Shown: positions 31,231 to 42,557, counted from the first letter of the stretch. The stretch is 64,000 bases of DNA from Gerris lacustris (GCA_951217055.1 OX578286.1:6364033-6428032), one strand, 5' to 3'. Numbers and translations: made by a program. Notes: a model not told the origin generated them from the sequence alone.

Positions 31231-31650
31231 AAGAAAAAGAAAATTCAAAAATCTGTTTCTTCACCCATCTAAAGGCTTTTAGAAAATCCGCCTATTCAAA
31301 GTTAATAAAAAATTCAAGCTTGAACTACTAGCGCTACCTAGTAGAGATCTTTAAAACTAAAGAATTATTTTACTCTTATGTATAGAATTTCACATTGAAA
31401 TAAGTGATGTTGACACTGATTTGACAGTATTATTTGAGATAATTATTTAGTTATATTTAAATTTGAACACCCACCATGTTCCATACCTTTGCTTTGTGTT
31501 TCAAAACCCTTCTTCTAAACAATTTTTATTATTCCTACTACTCTTTATTTACTAATTTTTCTTTCATTGCCCTTTTATTATATACTTACGAAAAACAGTG
31601 AAATCCCAACAAAAACCCTTATGTAAAAAATAAGCCAAGTCTCGTGTAAA
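31231..31650. other. Intergenic, nothing recognised
   Basis: No coding or repeat signal assigned. Confidence 0.4.
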
Positions 31651-32941
31651 ACATTGTGAGATCAAAGGTATAGCCAAGTTTGCCTGGTACGAGTAAGTTC
31701 TACTAGTTCTGATTTATCCAGTACAAGTAAATCATGTGACTGTCCCTCCTCTCTATTCTTTGTACCTCACAAACACAAATATTTTCTTTTCCATATTAAT
31801 CTATGTGTTTAAATTTTAAAAATATTTTCTGACTTGGAAAATACGCAGCACAAACTTATTAAATTGCAACAAATCAAGTAATAAATTTTCATTTTTAATT
31901 TTAGTGTCGCAGCTCGCAGCACAAGGATACAAAATACAGTAGAGTCTCGCTAATCCGGGTTTGACGGGACCGGACCCAGTCCGGATTACCGAAAGTCCGG
32001 ATTAAACGGAATCCGTTTTCAAATGTCTGTAAAACAAGTTTTAGTTGGGTAAAACTATTAAAATCGAGATTTACTATTAAAAAAGAGATTTACGATTAAA
32101 AAATACCTCTATTAGTCTCAAAGACTGTTCTGTCACCACTCCGAATATCAAATAAATTAAATTACGCAGGTGCAGGTATAGAAGAATCTTCCAGGGAAAC
32201 AAGCTGTGTTCCGAAATTAAATTCGAGGACCGGCTAATCATTTCACAAAAAGTTAAGACATTGTACACTGGCCGTTTGGCGGCATTTCACGGAACTCCGT
32301 TGAACCGCCGCTACGTGTTTCTTTAAATCCTCTCCTCATCTCAGTCACATATAATTGTATTTCCTGGAATACACTACCTTTATATCTTCCGCCCTACATT
32401 TGTATGGAATCTAAACAGATTTATCAATGTTCTTACTTATTCATAATTATTCTAAATCTGTTTATTTTTAACAGAAGTACCGGGTATTCCTCGTGTCGAA
32501 TGTTGGAATGTACACCTGTAAACTATACTAGGAACAATTTTATAAATGGTAATAGACAATAAAAGCAGAAACCCTAATAATCTTAACAATTCATAAATCT
32601 GAATAGACCCTAGTTCCAAACTGTACATCTTTTTGGCCCGTCCGGATTATACGGATGTCCGGACTAGCGGGGTCCGGATTAGTGAGACTCTACTGTAGTA
32701 CCAAACTGTATAAGATACTGCTTCTAATTTTAGTCTCTTTGTGCTGCGTATTTGCCAAGTCAGAAATTTTTTTTTAAATTTAAACACGTAGAATTATATG
32801 GAAAAGAAAATGTTTGTGGTTGTGAGGTACAAAGAATAGAGAGGGGGGACACTCACATGATATACTTGTACTGGATAAATCAGACCTAGTAGAACTTACT
32901 TGGACGAGGCAAACTTGACTACACCTATGATCTCACAATGT
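31651..32941. mobile_element. Foldback element hosting a pogo-like insertion
   Basis: The arms are inverted copies: ACATTGTGAGATC at 31651 and GATCTCACAATGT ending 32941. Both sides also contain the tract around TTTGTACCTCACAA (left ~31775; right inverted ~32822) and CGCAGCACAAA. The arms span about 200 bp each and include the 31937-32695 element between them. Confidence 0.7.
31937..32695. mobile_element. pogo/Tigger-like non-autonomous element, copy 1
   Basis: 759 bp with terminal inverted repeats CAGTAGAGTCTCGCTAATCC and its partner ending GAGACTCTACTG, flanked by TA on both sides. Reiterated GTCCGGATTA words lie inside each end. TIR wording and TA target resemble pogo/Tigger elements; no transposase ORF. 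A second copy in opposite orientation lies at 54239-55031. Confidence 0.75.
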
Positions 32942-32945
32942 TAGT

Positions 32946-33530
32946 TTTGGTTCCCAACGCTAATATCAAGCTAGAATTTTGTGTACAAGTTAATCTTTTA
33001 GTGCCTTTTAAGAATATGTGGTCGGCTAAGTTGGTCTGCGGGACATAGCTTGGCAATAGGCATTTGAAAAAAACAAACCAGTGGAGAGTTGCCATGTCCC
33101 GCCCTTTTTGGTGGATGATATGATTTTCATGATCCTGAGTACGAAATTAGGTACTTCTTTAGATTGTTACTCCCCTAGGTTATTTTAGGATAAAAAATTA
33201 CTTTGACAAAATATCTATTAAGAAAAAGGGATGTTTAGACCAATGTACTTTGGGACAAAGGAATATCCCAGTCTAAAGAAGAACATTCCGTAGACCATCT
33301 TTAGATTGTTACTCCCCTCTAATTTTATTATAAGGGGAGTAACTATCTAAAGAAGTGCCCGAAATTAATTAGTAGACCAAAAATCAAGTTGATGTTTAGT
33401 TCACTTAATAGGTGACCTCTTTGATTTAGAATAATATTTGACTAACTAACCTATTAAGTGACAAACTATCATCAACTTGATTTTTGGTCTACTAACTAAT
33501 TTTATACTTAGGATCATGAAAATCACATTG
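32946..33530. mobile_element. Foldback family B, copy 1 (interrupted by a MITE)
   Basis: Shares the AATATGTGGTCGGCTAAGTT, GGGACATAGCTTGGCAATAG and AATCAAGTTGATG tracts with 46553-47340. Left arm and centre are present; it stops in the right arm near GGATCATGAAAATCACATTG. Confidence 0.7.
33151..33358. mobile_element. CTTCTTTAGATTGTTACTCCC MITE (copy 3)
   Basis: Inserted in foldback copy 1 with flanking CGAAATTA on both sides. The empty target is visible in the 46.9-kb copy (GTACGAAATTAGTTAG). The 8-bp duplication helps class the family. Confidence 0.8.
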
Positions 33531-34110
33531 TCCACTCTTATTTAAGAAAATAAGAGTTTGGTCTTCAAACACGGTGTTTTTCAATGGATTCACGATTCAC
33601 CTAAGTAGTCTGTATCTTCAGGTGTAAAAGCCCACAGAGAAATTAAAGAGAAACAAAAAGAGAGGATTTTTTAAAATACAAGAGTACACAAGATTAATAA
33701 TGTTTTTAAAAAAATATTTTGAGTACAATCACTCAAAAACATGAAATTTGAATATATTTAGTTTCACTGTGTCTATCAAAATATAATATTCTTTTATTTC
33801 CTTATTCACCTACAAAATATTAAACATAATAATTTATTTTTACTTAGAACAGAACAAAATTTAAATACATATAATTAATTGCATAAACAAACATTATATG
33901 TTAAATCAAAGTTACAAATAAAAATTAAAACAAAAATTAAGTAAATTTTGTGAAGGCAATCGTACCTACTTTAAAGTTTTGGTGGATAAATAATTCTAAC
34001 AAATCTCCATAATATTAAATATAAAGATTAACTATAGATTATTAAATACTAAAAATAATGATGTATTTATTTCTGTTTCAGGAACCCAAAGGCTATTTTG
34101 CTCACTACAA
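33531..34110. other. Intergenic AT-rich, nothing recognised
   Basis: No supported ORF; short inverted words only. Confidence 0.4.
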
Positions 34111-34377
34111 AATATGGGTGGCCCCTTTGATTTGAAGTAATATTTGAATAAATAATTAGTTGTTTTGACTGAGATTTTGTGGTACCACGTCATAATTATG
34201 ACTAGAGAGGTTGGTAGAAAGTTACACAACAATATTGTCACCACAATTTTTATTACACATAAACTCACAAACGCGTTTCGACAAATAACATCATCTTCAG
34301 TGTGTGTTAACTTAGTAAGGGTTAATTCTGTACTAAGCTAACTATTTTACAAACATGTATTATAAACTAACAGCCTT

Positions 34378-34484
34378 CTGCCATGATTTATAGTGCTCTG
34401 CAATGCGTGTACCTATTTTCCTACCGGATTGTCCTACATATACACCTTTACAGGTCGCGCATATTTTACAACTACTACAGGTAC
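34378..34484 (-). pseudogene. GIY-YIG endonuclease fragment, Penelope-like (N part)
   Basis: The minus-strand translation reads a cysteine cluster (CTCSSCKICATC), then KGVYVGQSGRKIGTRIAEHY, then KSWQ. That is the linker zinc finger and GIY-YIG core (GVY..VGQS..R). It stops at the fold point, and sequence past KSWQ is missing on this strand. Confidence 0.75.
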
Positions 34485-34773
34485 ATGCATTGCAGAGCAC
34501 TATAAATCATGGCAGAAAATATCAAATGACAGACACCAAAAACATGTTAACGTATCTAGCTTTGCCAACCATGTTCTAGAAACCGATCATACATTTGATG
34601 TTAATAATTATGAACTTCTTCACTCGTGCCAAAAAAAATAAGAAATTGGACCTCTTAGAAAACTTAGAAATTCAAAGAGCTATCCAAGACACAAGTATAG
34701 CATGTTTTAATGAAAAATCAAATCTTAACAACTCTGCTCTTGTAAAACCTATAAAAAATATATTTTTTAAATA
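34470..34773 (+). pseudogene. GIY-YIG endonuclease fragment, Penelope-like (C part)
   Basis: The plus-strand frame starts within IAEHYKSWQ, repeating the end of the minus-strand fragment. It continues through HVNVSSFANHVLETDHTFD, the conserved 'S.FA.H....H' region of Penelope-like endonucleases. A one-base shift in the A run near 34632-34639 truncates the frame at 34641; in the next frame the tail continues to TAA near 34773. Confidence 0.75.
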
Positions 34774-35447
34774 ATGTAGTAGTTGTAAGATATTTTAGTC
34801 ATAGCATATAAGAAAGTATTATTTTAGCAGTTGAAAGCCAAATGTTACCTGAACCTTTTACCTTTAATTGTTTTTCCGACTTAGACCTCAACTCCATATC
34901 CCTTACCTCGTTCCTTTCGTAGTAATCCCTCTACCCACACAACCCTAGTCCACCCCCACCTTGTACTGTTAATTTATAATACATGTTTGTAAAATAGTTA
35001 GCTTAGTACAGAATTAACCCTTACTAAGTTAACACACACTGAAGATGATGTTATTTGTCGAAACACGTTTGTGAGTTTATGTGTAATAAAAATTGTGGTG
35101 ACAATATTGTTGTGTAACTTTCTACCAACCTCTCTAGTCATAATTATAATATTTGAATAACTAATCTATCAAGTGACAAACTAACATCAACTTGATTTTT
35201 GGTTTACTAACAAATTTTGTACTCAGAATCATGAAAATCATATTGTCCACCAAAATAGGCTGGACATGGTCAGTCTCTAATGGTTTGTTTTTTTCAAATG
35301 CCTATTGCCAAGCTATGTCCTGCAGACCAACTTAGCCGACCACATATTCTTAAAAGGGACCAAAATATTAACTTATACACAAAATTCTAACTTGTTATTT
35401 GTCAGTCAGACATTTGTTTGCACGCTGTCTCCTGGATACTACATAAT

Positions 35448-36424
35448 TATCTTAAATGCTACCAATTTTAGAATTTTTAAATTTTTTCCTTTCTTAAAAA
35501 AACCAAAATTAATGCAGTTCTTGAAATCTAATTTATAACTTAATTCCTTTTTGAATTAACAAAATATCAAAATACTTGTATCAAAAATATTTATACCTCT
35601 TACCACGCCTTATTTTGTCATTCAGAGTCCTTTTTTTCAAATATGATTCACTTTTATATTAACAATTGTAATTTAAAACGCCAAAAATGTAAAACGTTGA
35701 GATTGACATCTTCCTATTTAATTATTAAATAAAAGTTATTTATTACTCCATAAGCCATCAACATAAAAAATTAAAAACTCCAAAAATGTAAAAAGATCAA
35801 ATGACATGTCCTTTTAGAAGTAATAAACTACAGAAATATTTGATTTAATTATTGTAACAACAGTAGCTATATAGTGGCTTAAACTTATCATACTTAATTA
35901 ATCAAACTTAATCATTTCCATGATTATTATGTTTTCAGCTAAAATTTAAATATATCATGTAATTAAACTTATTGTACTTAATTTAATTACTTAAACTTAA
36001 GAATTTCTTTAATGATTATTTTCAGCCAAAATTGAAATTTGTCATTTAATTAAACTAACAAAAGTAGTTAATACTTAAGTAAGTAGTTAAACTACTTAAA
36101 AGTAGTTATTCAATCTTAAGAAAATCTGTAATACGTATATTTTTGGCTAAAATATTCATAAATATGTTATATACGAGAGGTAAACCATAGTGATTTACGT
36201 TTTGGAATACTTCTTGAAAAATAAAATCAAACTTCTAACCTAACATCATAATCTTACACAGAAGAAGAGATTTTTACATTTTTCACAACAATATTTTAAC
36301 ATTGTTAATAGCTGTATTTTAATATTCTTAATAACTGCATTTAAACATTGTTTTAAACAGTATTTTTACATTATTAATAACTAAATTATTTTATTATTAT
36401 TCCTACACTGTGACATTATTAATA
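35448..36424. other. Intergenic AT-rich, nothing recognised
   Basis: Reiterated TTAAACTTA and TAATTAA words but no defined repeat unit; no ORF. Confidence 0.4.
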
Positions 36425-37168
36425 ACTACCCAAGTAGCAGGACTTTGTCCCTAGGATATGCACAGGACCAGTCACTAGGTCCATTGGCTCATCCTGTGGA
36501 GGGTAGAATCTTTGCTTCTGGATGTCTTATGGCTGACCAGATGTTTGCCCTTCTAACGTCCATAGGACTTCCATAGCATACCCCGGAAGGATATGCTATG
36601 TACAGTTTTGGGACATATTCTGGATGCTTAAAATGTAAATTTTTAAAATAATGTAGAGTTAAGACAATAGTCATATTCAGCTTTGGCAGTTACAATATAA
36701 ATCTTAATATGTTTGACCCCTATGTGAATTCTAAAGTCTAGTCCACACTAGTAGACACGTTGCGAGACATTTCTATAGACGGTCTCATAGACCGTCTATA
36801 GAAATGTCTCTCAACGTGTCTATAGACATCTTCTGAGACCGTCTATGGTCTAGGTCTAGCATCCACACTTGTAGACACGTTGTGCAACATGCCTAACGTT
36901 GCACCGTGTCTACCATTTAGAATGGAAAACCATAGACATGCGATTTTTGGTCTAGCAACGAGACCGTAGACGCCGTTTGTCTAGCCGATGTCTATAGACC
37001 AATTGCTAAACATGTCTCTGAGACCAAAATCGCGCAACATGTCTACTAGTGGGGACAAGGCTTAAGATTGATTCTATAGTACAATAATTTTTTGTCATAC
37101 CTGCGACATTTGAACCTGGTATCTCCTGTGTGTCAGTCTGACGCTCTATCCACCCGGCTAAGAGTAAT
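36425..37168 (-). mobile_element. tRNA-headed SINE-like element, copy 1
   Basis: On the minus strand a tRNA-like head (37084-37165: TTAGCCGGGTGGATAGAGCG as box A, CCAGGTTCAAATGTCG as box B) is followed by a body. The body is shared with 53597-56536: ACATAGGGGTC, GTAACTGCCAAAGCTGA, CAGAATATGT, ACTGGTCCTG, CCTGCTACTTGGG. Copy 1 is interrupted by the element at 36733-37063. The body after the head is about 330 bp without the insert. Confidence 0.7.
36733..37063. mobile_element. 330-bp TIR element of reiterated TCTATAGAC words
   Basis: Left end AGTCTAGTCCACACTAGTAG is inverted to right end CTACTAGTGGGGACAAGGCT. The interior is built of GTCTATAGAC, GAGACCGTCTA and CAACGTGTCTA words. The empty site is seen in the 53.7-kb SINE copy (CAATCTTAGAATTCACATAG). 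No ORF. Confidence 0.75.
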
Positions 37169-37344
37169 TTCCAATTTAGTGCAAGACAAAATGAATACTT
37201 AAACCTTACACCATAAATATATAAATAATTTGAATATATTTAAGATTGCTTCATCATAGTCATATTTTACTGAAACATCCTTTGCGCAATGTTAATAAAT
37301 CCACTTCTAATTAAATCTGTTAACATTTTTATAATAAAAGCAAA

Positions 37345-38130
37345 AAGCATTAGAAATTATAACTCCATAGGATACCCCTAACAGCAAATCCCATTCAGAA
37401 CATCCATAGGATACCCTTAACTCGATGTCCATAGGATACCCCTGACAGGACATCCATAGGATACCCTTAGTAGTAGTAGTAATCTAGTACTTCCTACTAG
37501 ACGGGTAGGACGAACCACTTGTTCGAACCTCGCAATCAGGTCTTACAGTAGACCCATTTTACTTGCCCCTTCACACATCATACATTTGTAGATTGTACCG
37601 CCGAAGCGAGTATGGTGTATGGTCATTAGTAAGCTATATAAGCGTGCATCAAAGTGTGGGGGAAGAGAACCCCTTAGGGGGTGCCCTCGCCCTTCTCCGT
37701 CCTCAAACCATAGATACAAATCACATCTCATGTCACGGATCGAACCAACATCAAAGTGTGGGGGAAGAGAACCTCTCATGGGGGTGCCCTCGCCCTGCTC
37801 CGTCTGCGATTCATAGATGCAATTCAGACTACCATGGCCTCGACCTCGAGTTGCCTCGACTCAGTGATAGCTGTGAGGCGCCTTTAGCACCTCGGCCACC
37901 CTGGCTCCCTAGGATACCCTTAACTCGATGTCCATAGGATACCCCTGACAGGACATTCATAGGATACCCTTAACTCGATGTCCATAGGATACCCCTGAAA
38001 GGACATCCATAGGATACCCCTGAAAGGACATCCATAGGATACCCTTAACACAATGTCCATAAGATACCCCAATTGGATGTCCAAAGGATATCCTTAACTG
38101 GCCATCCCGTTAAGGATATCCATAGGGCAT
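37345..38130. repeat. ~25-bp tandem array of CCATAGGATACCC units
   Basis: Units of GACATCCATAGGATACCCYT plus an ACAG or ACTCGAT joint repeat at 37360-37460 and again at 37905-38130. The array is interrupted by a SINE insertion. Variants alternate AGGACATCC and CGATGTCC linkers. Confidence 0.85.
37463..37911 (-). mobile_element. tRNA-Leu/Ser-like SINE inside the tandem array
   Basis: On the minus strand it begins AGCCAGGGTGGCCGAGGTGC then TAAAGGCGCC. This resembles the acceptor and D-arm (box A) of a class II tRNA such as Leu or Ser. The body contains two tandem units with GAGGGCACCCCC and TTCTCTTCCCCCACACTTTG. It ends in a short (TAC)n tail (TACTACTACTAAGGG), as SINEs commonly do. Confidence 0.65.
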
Positions 38131-38538
38131 CCTTAGGATGGCCCAATGAAGCATCTGAAACGGGATAACCATAGGGAAATTTTCCGAAGAGCCGTGAAAA
38201 ATGGTCTGACAAATCGATTTAATATTTTCATATTAATTTGGTATTGTATCAGTGCAGCGCCACAGATACTATTTTCACTTATTAAAAAATTGTAATGTAC
38301 GTTTCAGATAGCAATAGATGGGTTTATAAAGACAGAAAGTACTAAGTGTCTTTATGCTATAATAGATGCTCCTTCTGCCGCTCCAGTGTAAGAGTGAGGC
38401 GAGGGGGCGCCTAGAGGAATATGAAATAATAATAATGATTAAAATAATAACAAGGTGACAATTATGCTGCAGAAGGTACCCACCTTCAGCAGACCCCTAC
38501 ATATGCGATTTTCTGAATCCCTTTTGATATATTTTTAC
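38131..38538. other. Intergenic, nothing recognised
   Basis: No gene or defined repeat seen. Confidence 0.4.
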
Positions 38539-38694
38539 TTTAAATCAAATTATAGTTATTAACAACTACGGGAAACAGACAGAGAAAAAGTACTATACTG
38601 GAAATATAGAGGCCTGTGGTTCAAATCCCAGCGCTGGAGTGTATTTTTCTCTGTCTGTTTCCCGTAGTTGTTAATAATTATAATTTGATTTAAA
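38539..38694. mobile_element. 156-bp inverted-repeat element with a tRNA-like core
   Basis: Arms of about 52 bp (AACAACTACGGGAAACAGAC on the left, inverted on the right) flank a core with CTATACTGGAAATATAG (stem and 7-nt loop) and GGTTCAAATCCCAGCG. The latter is a good box B / T-arm match. A relative with one arm lies at 14530-14650. Confidence 0.8.
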
Positions 38695-39990
38695 TTAAAA
38701 TTTAATCTTTCCGTAGTATGAATACTACCAAAATCGTAAAATATATATTTTTACTGAGAAAGCAAGTGCAAGTATTCTAGCGTAGCAATTTTGAAGTTCT
38801 TCATATCACTGGAATCAACATGAAATTTTAGGCAGCTATTTTATATTAACACACATTTACCAATATTTTATTGTAGCTTTAGCTTTTCCATTATAAAATA
38901 TGAAACAAAATGGGATAGTTATAATATTATTTTACTAAAATTTGATCATTTGTACTTATATTATAGGTGACAAAGAAATTTGTAGAAAGTATGAAAGAGG
39001 GGGAGAAGACTCCCTAATTTCGGGGGGAGGGCATTTGATTTGAGGCTCCCTGATTTCGGGGGGGGGGGGGGCATTTGATAATTTGAGGCCCATTGGTATA
39101 TTTTCCACTGGCGGTCGCTACCTCCCCATCCTCCCCTAGTCATAAAACAAGTTTCATTTTAAGATTAATTTTTTCAAACCCCTATTTTACCCGTAATAAA
39201 GGTAAATGGAAAATTAATAAGTTTCTAATATTTTATCCTCAATTTTTTGTTAAAAAGGAAATCGAAATACACCCAAACTTAAAATAGTTCCTTTGAAATT
39301 CAAATAATATTATTTCCTAATATATGAATAAAAGATCTAAAATTAAAGAAGAAAAACTACGTAATTTATAATTGCGATTGAAAAAAATAGAAATAATTGT
39401 TCCTCATTTTATATTTTATCTTCGAATTAGAAAAAAAAACCGCTTGTTGTGTCGGATTTTAAATAAGACGAAATAAATAGTTGGAGAGATTCGTTGTTTT
39501 GTAAAGGTGACACTGTTGCTTTTATAATTCGATTATTTAATAATAAAAAAAATAACACTGTTACTGTAAATATTGTGATAAAATTTCATAAAAGTAATAT
39601 AGTTCGATTATAATAGCTGTTCTATTGATATTTTGGTTAATTTAATTAAAACAAATAATCAATTTGTTTGTTGTATTTTTAGATATTGGGCGGTTGTTTA
39701 ATATTTCGTATGTCTCCATTTAGTTAGATGGTTTTATTTTATCTCCAGGCTGTAATTCAGTTTGATAAGAAGCGAGGTTAGGTCCGTCATATTATTTATC
39801 AGCTTCGAATAAGTTTTTCCCCTTTATTATTCGATGAATTAATATTATTCTCTTGTTTAAAATTCTGTTTTTTTTATAAAAAGTAGTTTTTAAATTGTGT
39901 TTTAAAATTAAATTGGTTCGAATTTGTAAAGAAAAACGAGTTATGTGAGTGAAGTTATTTACTTCGAGGGAAAATAAGTTTTTTTTTTGT
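38695..39990. other. Upstream region of the sorting nexin gene
   Basis: Between 39000 and 39075 a CTCCCTRATTTCGGGGGG...GCATTTGAT unit occurs twice, with runs of Gs. From about 39480 onward, sequence probably includes the promoter and 5' UTR of the following gene; no TATA box is placed with confidence. Confidence 0.4.
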
Positions 39991-40047
39991 TTGATTCTTG
40001 TGTTTTTGTTTCTAATTGTGAGTTTTTAACTGAAGAGGAAGAGAAAA

Positions 40048-41508
40048 ATGTCCGACGTTAAAGATACACCGCCTTTAATCGACGATCTGTTTGAAAAAGA
40101 CGATGATAGTGACGATCTTTTCGCGTCTGCCGTTTCAGACGAATCTATATTTCCGCCCAGGGTTAATAATTCCAACCCGATACCGGAGTTGCCCACGTTA
40201 CAGCTTAATATGACTCGGGACGAAGTCCAAAGTCCGTCTACACCGGGCGAGGATATGCCTGTACACGTAGACGTTATTCTATCAAGCCCGATTTCACCAC
40301 CTGTTAAATCCCTACCGACTATCTCCGAATCTCAAAACGGCGTAGATAAAGATTATTTCTCCGATATAACGGTTAGAAACGGGACGAAAATAGGAGACGG
40401 AATGGGAGCTTATGTAACTTACAAAGTCGATTCCAAATCTAATTCACAATTTTCAAAAAAACCTAATAATACAGTTCAGAGACGCTTCAGTGACTTTTTA
40501 GGTCTTCACGACAAACTGACTGAGAAATACCTTCGTAACGGACGTATAATTCCACCTGCACCTGAAAAAAGCCTTGCTGTAATGACCAAAATAAAAATGT
40601 CTCAAAACGAACAAATGTCGCCTCAAACTGACGAAAGGATCGAAAGAAGAAGAGCATCTCTCGAAAGGTACCTTCAGAGGATAGCTACACATCCTATTCT
40701 AGGAGTAGATCCTGATTTCAAAGAGTTTATGGAATCCGATATTGAGTTACCTAAATCAGTCAATACATCAGCTCTTAGCGGTGCCGGTGTTATGCGTTTA
40801 CTCAACAAAGTCGGGGAAACCGTCAACAAAATCACCTTCAAAATGGAAGAGAACGATCAATGGTTCGAGGAGAAGATACAGGAAATCGAGCTGCTCGAAT
40901 CAGGTATTAGAAGGATGCATAGTAGTATCGAAAATTTAGTAATAACACGTAAAGATATGGCTCAGTATACAGGTAATTTGGCTAAATCGTGCGCTATGTT
41001 GAGCAATTGCGAAGAACACACTCCTTTATCTCGTTGTTTGACTCAGTTAGCGGAATTACTCGAAAAAGTCGAGACACTAACTCACGATCAGTCGAATACC
41101 GATTTTTCGAGACTCTGCGAAACTTTAAAAGATTATATAGCTTTGATCAACGCCGTTAAAGATGTATTTCACGAACGTGTCAAAGTCTACCAGAATTGGC
41201 AACATTCCTTATTGATGTTGAACAAAAAACGTGAGTATAAAGCCAAAATGGATATAGCTAATAAACACGATAAGAGTAACTTAGCTATGAATGAAATTAC
41301 TGAATGGGAATCGAAAGTCGACAGGTGTCAAGAAGAATTCGATCAGATATCGAAAGTCATTAAGAAAGAAGTCGAGCGATTCGAAGCGATCCGTATTCAC
41401 GATTTTAAATCGATCTTCATAAAATATATGGAAGAACAAATGAAAAATCAACAACAACTCGTCAAATTTTGGGAAGCTTTTCTACCAGATGCTAAATCAA
41501 TCGCTTAA
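40048..41508 (+). CDS. Snx1: Sorting nexin 1/2 (retromer-associated PX-BAR protein)
   Basis: Membrane-bending subunit that binds PI3P on early endosomes and works with retromer-type complexes in retrieval to the Golgi. Of 486 residues, 1-100 are an acidic, disordered N terminus (DDLFEKDDDSDDLFASAVS). The PX domain is about 101-232, with RRFSDF at 145-150, IIPPAPEK at 167-174, and RRRASLERYLQRIATHP at 200-216 supplying the phosphoinositide-binding arginines. A BAR domain runs from about 265 to the end. Length is close to animal SNX1/SNX2 (about 520). The start at 40048 follows an in-frame-clean leader, and the N terminus reads like family members. Remarkably, the whole ORF is one uninterrupted exon. 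GC content is higher than the flanks. SNX1 versus SNX2 cannot be separated; insects generally have one. Confidence 0.95.
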   Translation: MSDVKDTPPLIDDLFEKDDDSDDLFASAVSDESIFPPRVNNSNPIPELPTLQLNMTRDEVQSPSTPGEDMPVHVDVILSSPISPPVKSLPTISESQNGVDKDYFSDITVRNGTKIGDGMGAYVTYKVDSKSNSQFSKKPNNTVQRRFSDFLGLHDKLTEKYLRNGRIIPPAPEKSLAVMTKIKMSQNEQMSPQTDERIERRRASLERYLQRIATHPILGVDPDFKEFMESDIELPKSVNTSALSGAGVMRLLNKVGETVNKITFKMEENDQWFEEKIQEIELLESGIRRMHSSIENLVITRKDMAQYTGNLAKSCAMLSNCEEHTPLSRCLTQLAELLEKVETLTHDQSNTDFSRLCETLKDYIALINAVKDVFHERVKVYQNWQHSLLMLNKKREYKAKMDIANKHDKSNLAMNEITEWESKVDRCQEEFDQISKVIKKEVERFEAIRIHDFKSIFIKYMEEQMKNQQQLVKFWEAFLPDAKSIA

Positions 41509-41546
41509 ATTTTTTTTTCTCTAAATTCTTTATTTTTGTTCATTCA

Positions 41547-41552
41547 AATAAA
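41547..41552 (+). terminator. Possible polyadenylation signal AATAAA for Snx1
   Basis: AATAAA lies 39 nt after the stop codon. The downstream AT-rich region has more candidates, so the true 3' end may be farther. Confidence 0.35.
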
Positions 41553-42409
41553 AAAAACAAAATAATCCAAAACAAAAGTAAGTATATTGTTGAGAAACGG
41601 AAGTCTTATTGTGTAATTTATATATTACAATTGTATAAAAATATATAATCGTAAACGTATGAAAGGAATATTTAAAAAAGGTAAGGTATAAGAATATGTA
41701 AAAAAAATGGTAACCATTTGCTTGATTATATTTAATTTAATCAAATCATATATTTGTTTATAAACTATTATTATTAAAAATAGAGTTGTAACTAATAATT
41801 AATTTTAATTAAGAGAAAATTAATTAAGATTGATCAGGGCTCATCCTAATTTAATTTTCTTTTTGGCTACAACTCTTAATTAATAAAAATAATTAAATGT
41901 ATTATAAATTTTTTTTTTTGTTTATTATATATACTCTTCGGTGTAAAGATTGCTATAATTATTATTGTAAAATGATGTATTCATAGTGTTTATGTATATT
42001 TGAGCTATGGAATAGTAAGTACATAACATTATTATTTCAAAAGAAGAAAGAAAAAACACGTACTGTTAGAAATTATTTGTTTTTGTGTAAGAAAAGATAG
42101 TAAGTTGAAATTTGTGGACCTCTTAGCGGAAAAATAGCTTAACCCACCGAAATTAAAAAAAAAAGCAATAAAATAGCTTTTTAAAATAACTTCATTGTTT
42201 CATCAATATTTTTGAATTTTTAAAAAAATCCATAATATGTTAACGTTAACAAACTTTTTTGCCTCGTTTGTTTTGATTTTGATCATTTATGTGGGTTTGG
42301 CTATTTTTCCAATATATTCCTTAATTATTGTATGATATATAACGTTACAAAATACATTATTGCCAGGGTTTGCCAATTTGTGGCTTATTAAAAGAATTAC
42401 ATTTTAATT
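41553..42409. other. Downstream of Snx1, AT-rich
   Basis: An imperfect inverted repeat built on TTTTAATTAAGAG and CTCTTAATTAATAAA lies near 41800-41885. No gene. Confidence 0.4.
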
Positions 42410-42417
42410 GTTATCAT

Positions 42418-42549
42418 CAGTGGCGTAGCCAGACTATTGGGCCCCCCCAGCAAGAAATTTTTGGGGGCCCCTCGCCAAAAAAATCGATGAGCAAAAAAAA
42501 AAAAAAAAAAAACTAAAAAAAAAAGAGCGGGCCCATAGTTACGCCACTG
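42418..42549. mobile_element. 132-bp hAT MITE with 8-bp target duplication
   Basis: TIRs are CAGTGGCGTAGCCA and its partner ending TAGTTACGCCACTG. Perfect octamers GTTATCAT flank it at 42410-42417 and 42550-42557. This is the hAT signature. The interior contains an A-rich tract and GGGCCC words. Confidence 0.9.
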
Positions 42550-42557
42550 GTTATCAT

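Larger units (their letters stand above)
34151..35146. mobile_element. Head-to-head Penelope-like element remnant
   Basis: The ~180-bp arms (34191-34372 and 34967-35146) are inverted copies containing CACACTGAAGATGATGTTAT and TTTGTCGAAAC. Between them GIY-YIG endonuclease coding pieces point away from each other. Inverted, LTR-like arms plus a C-terminal GIY-YIG domain are characteristic of Penelope-like elements. The reverse transcriptase part is missing. Confidence 0.75.
34111..35447. mobile_element. Foldback family B, copy 2 (interrupted by a Penelope-like element)
   Basis: The centre (CCCTTTGATTTGAAGTAATA) and the whole right arm are present, ending CAGACATTTGTTTGCACGCT then GTCTCCTGG. 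The Penelope-like segment splits it with a 13-bp direct duplication TAATATTTGAATA (34138-34150 and 35147-35159). Confidence 0.75.
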
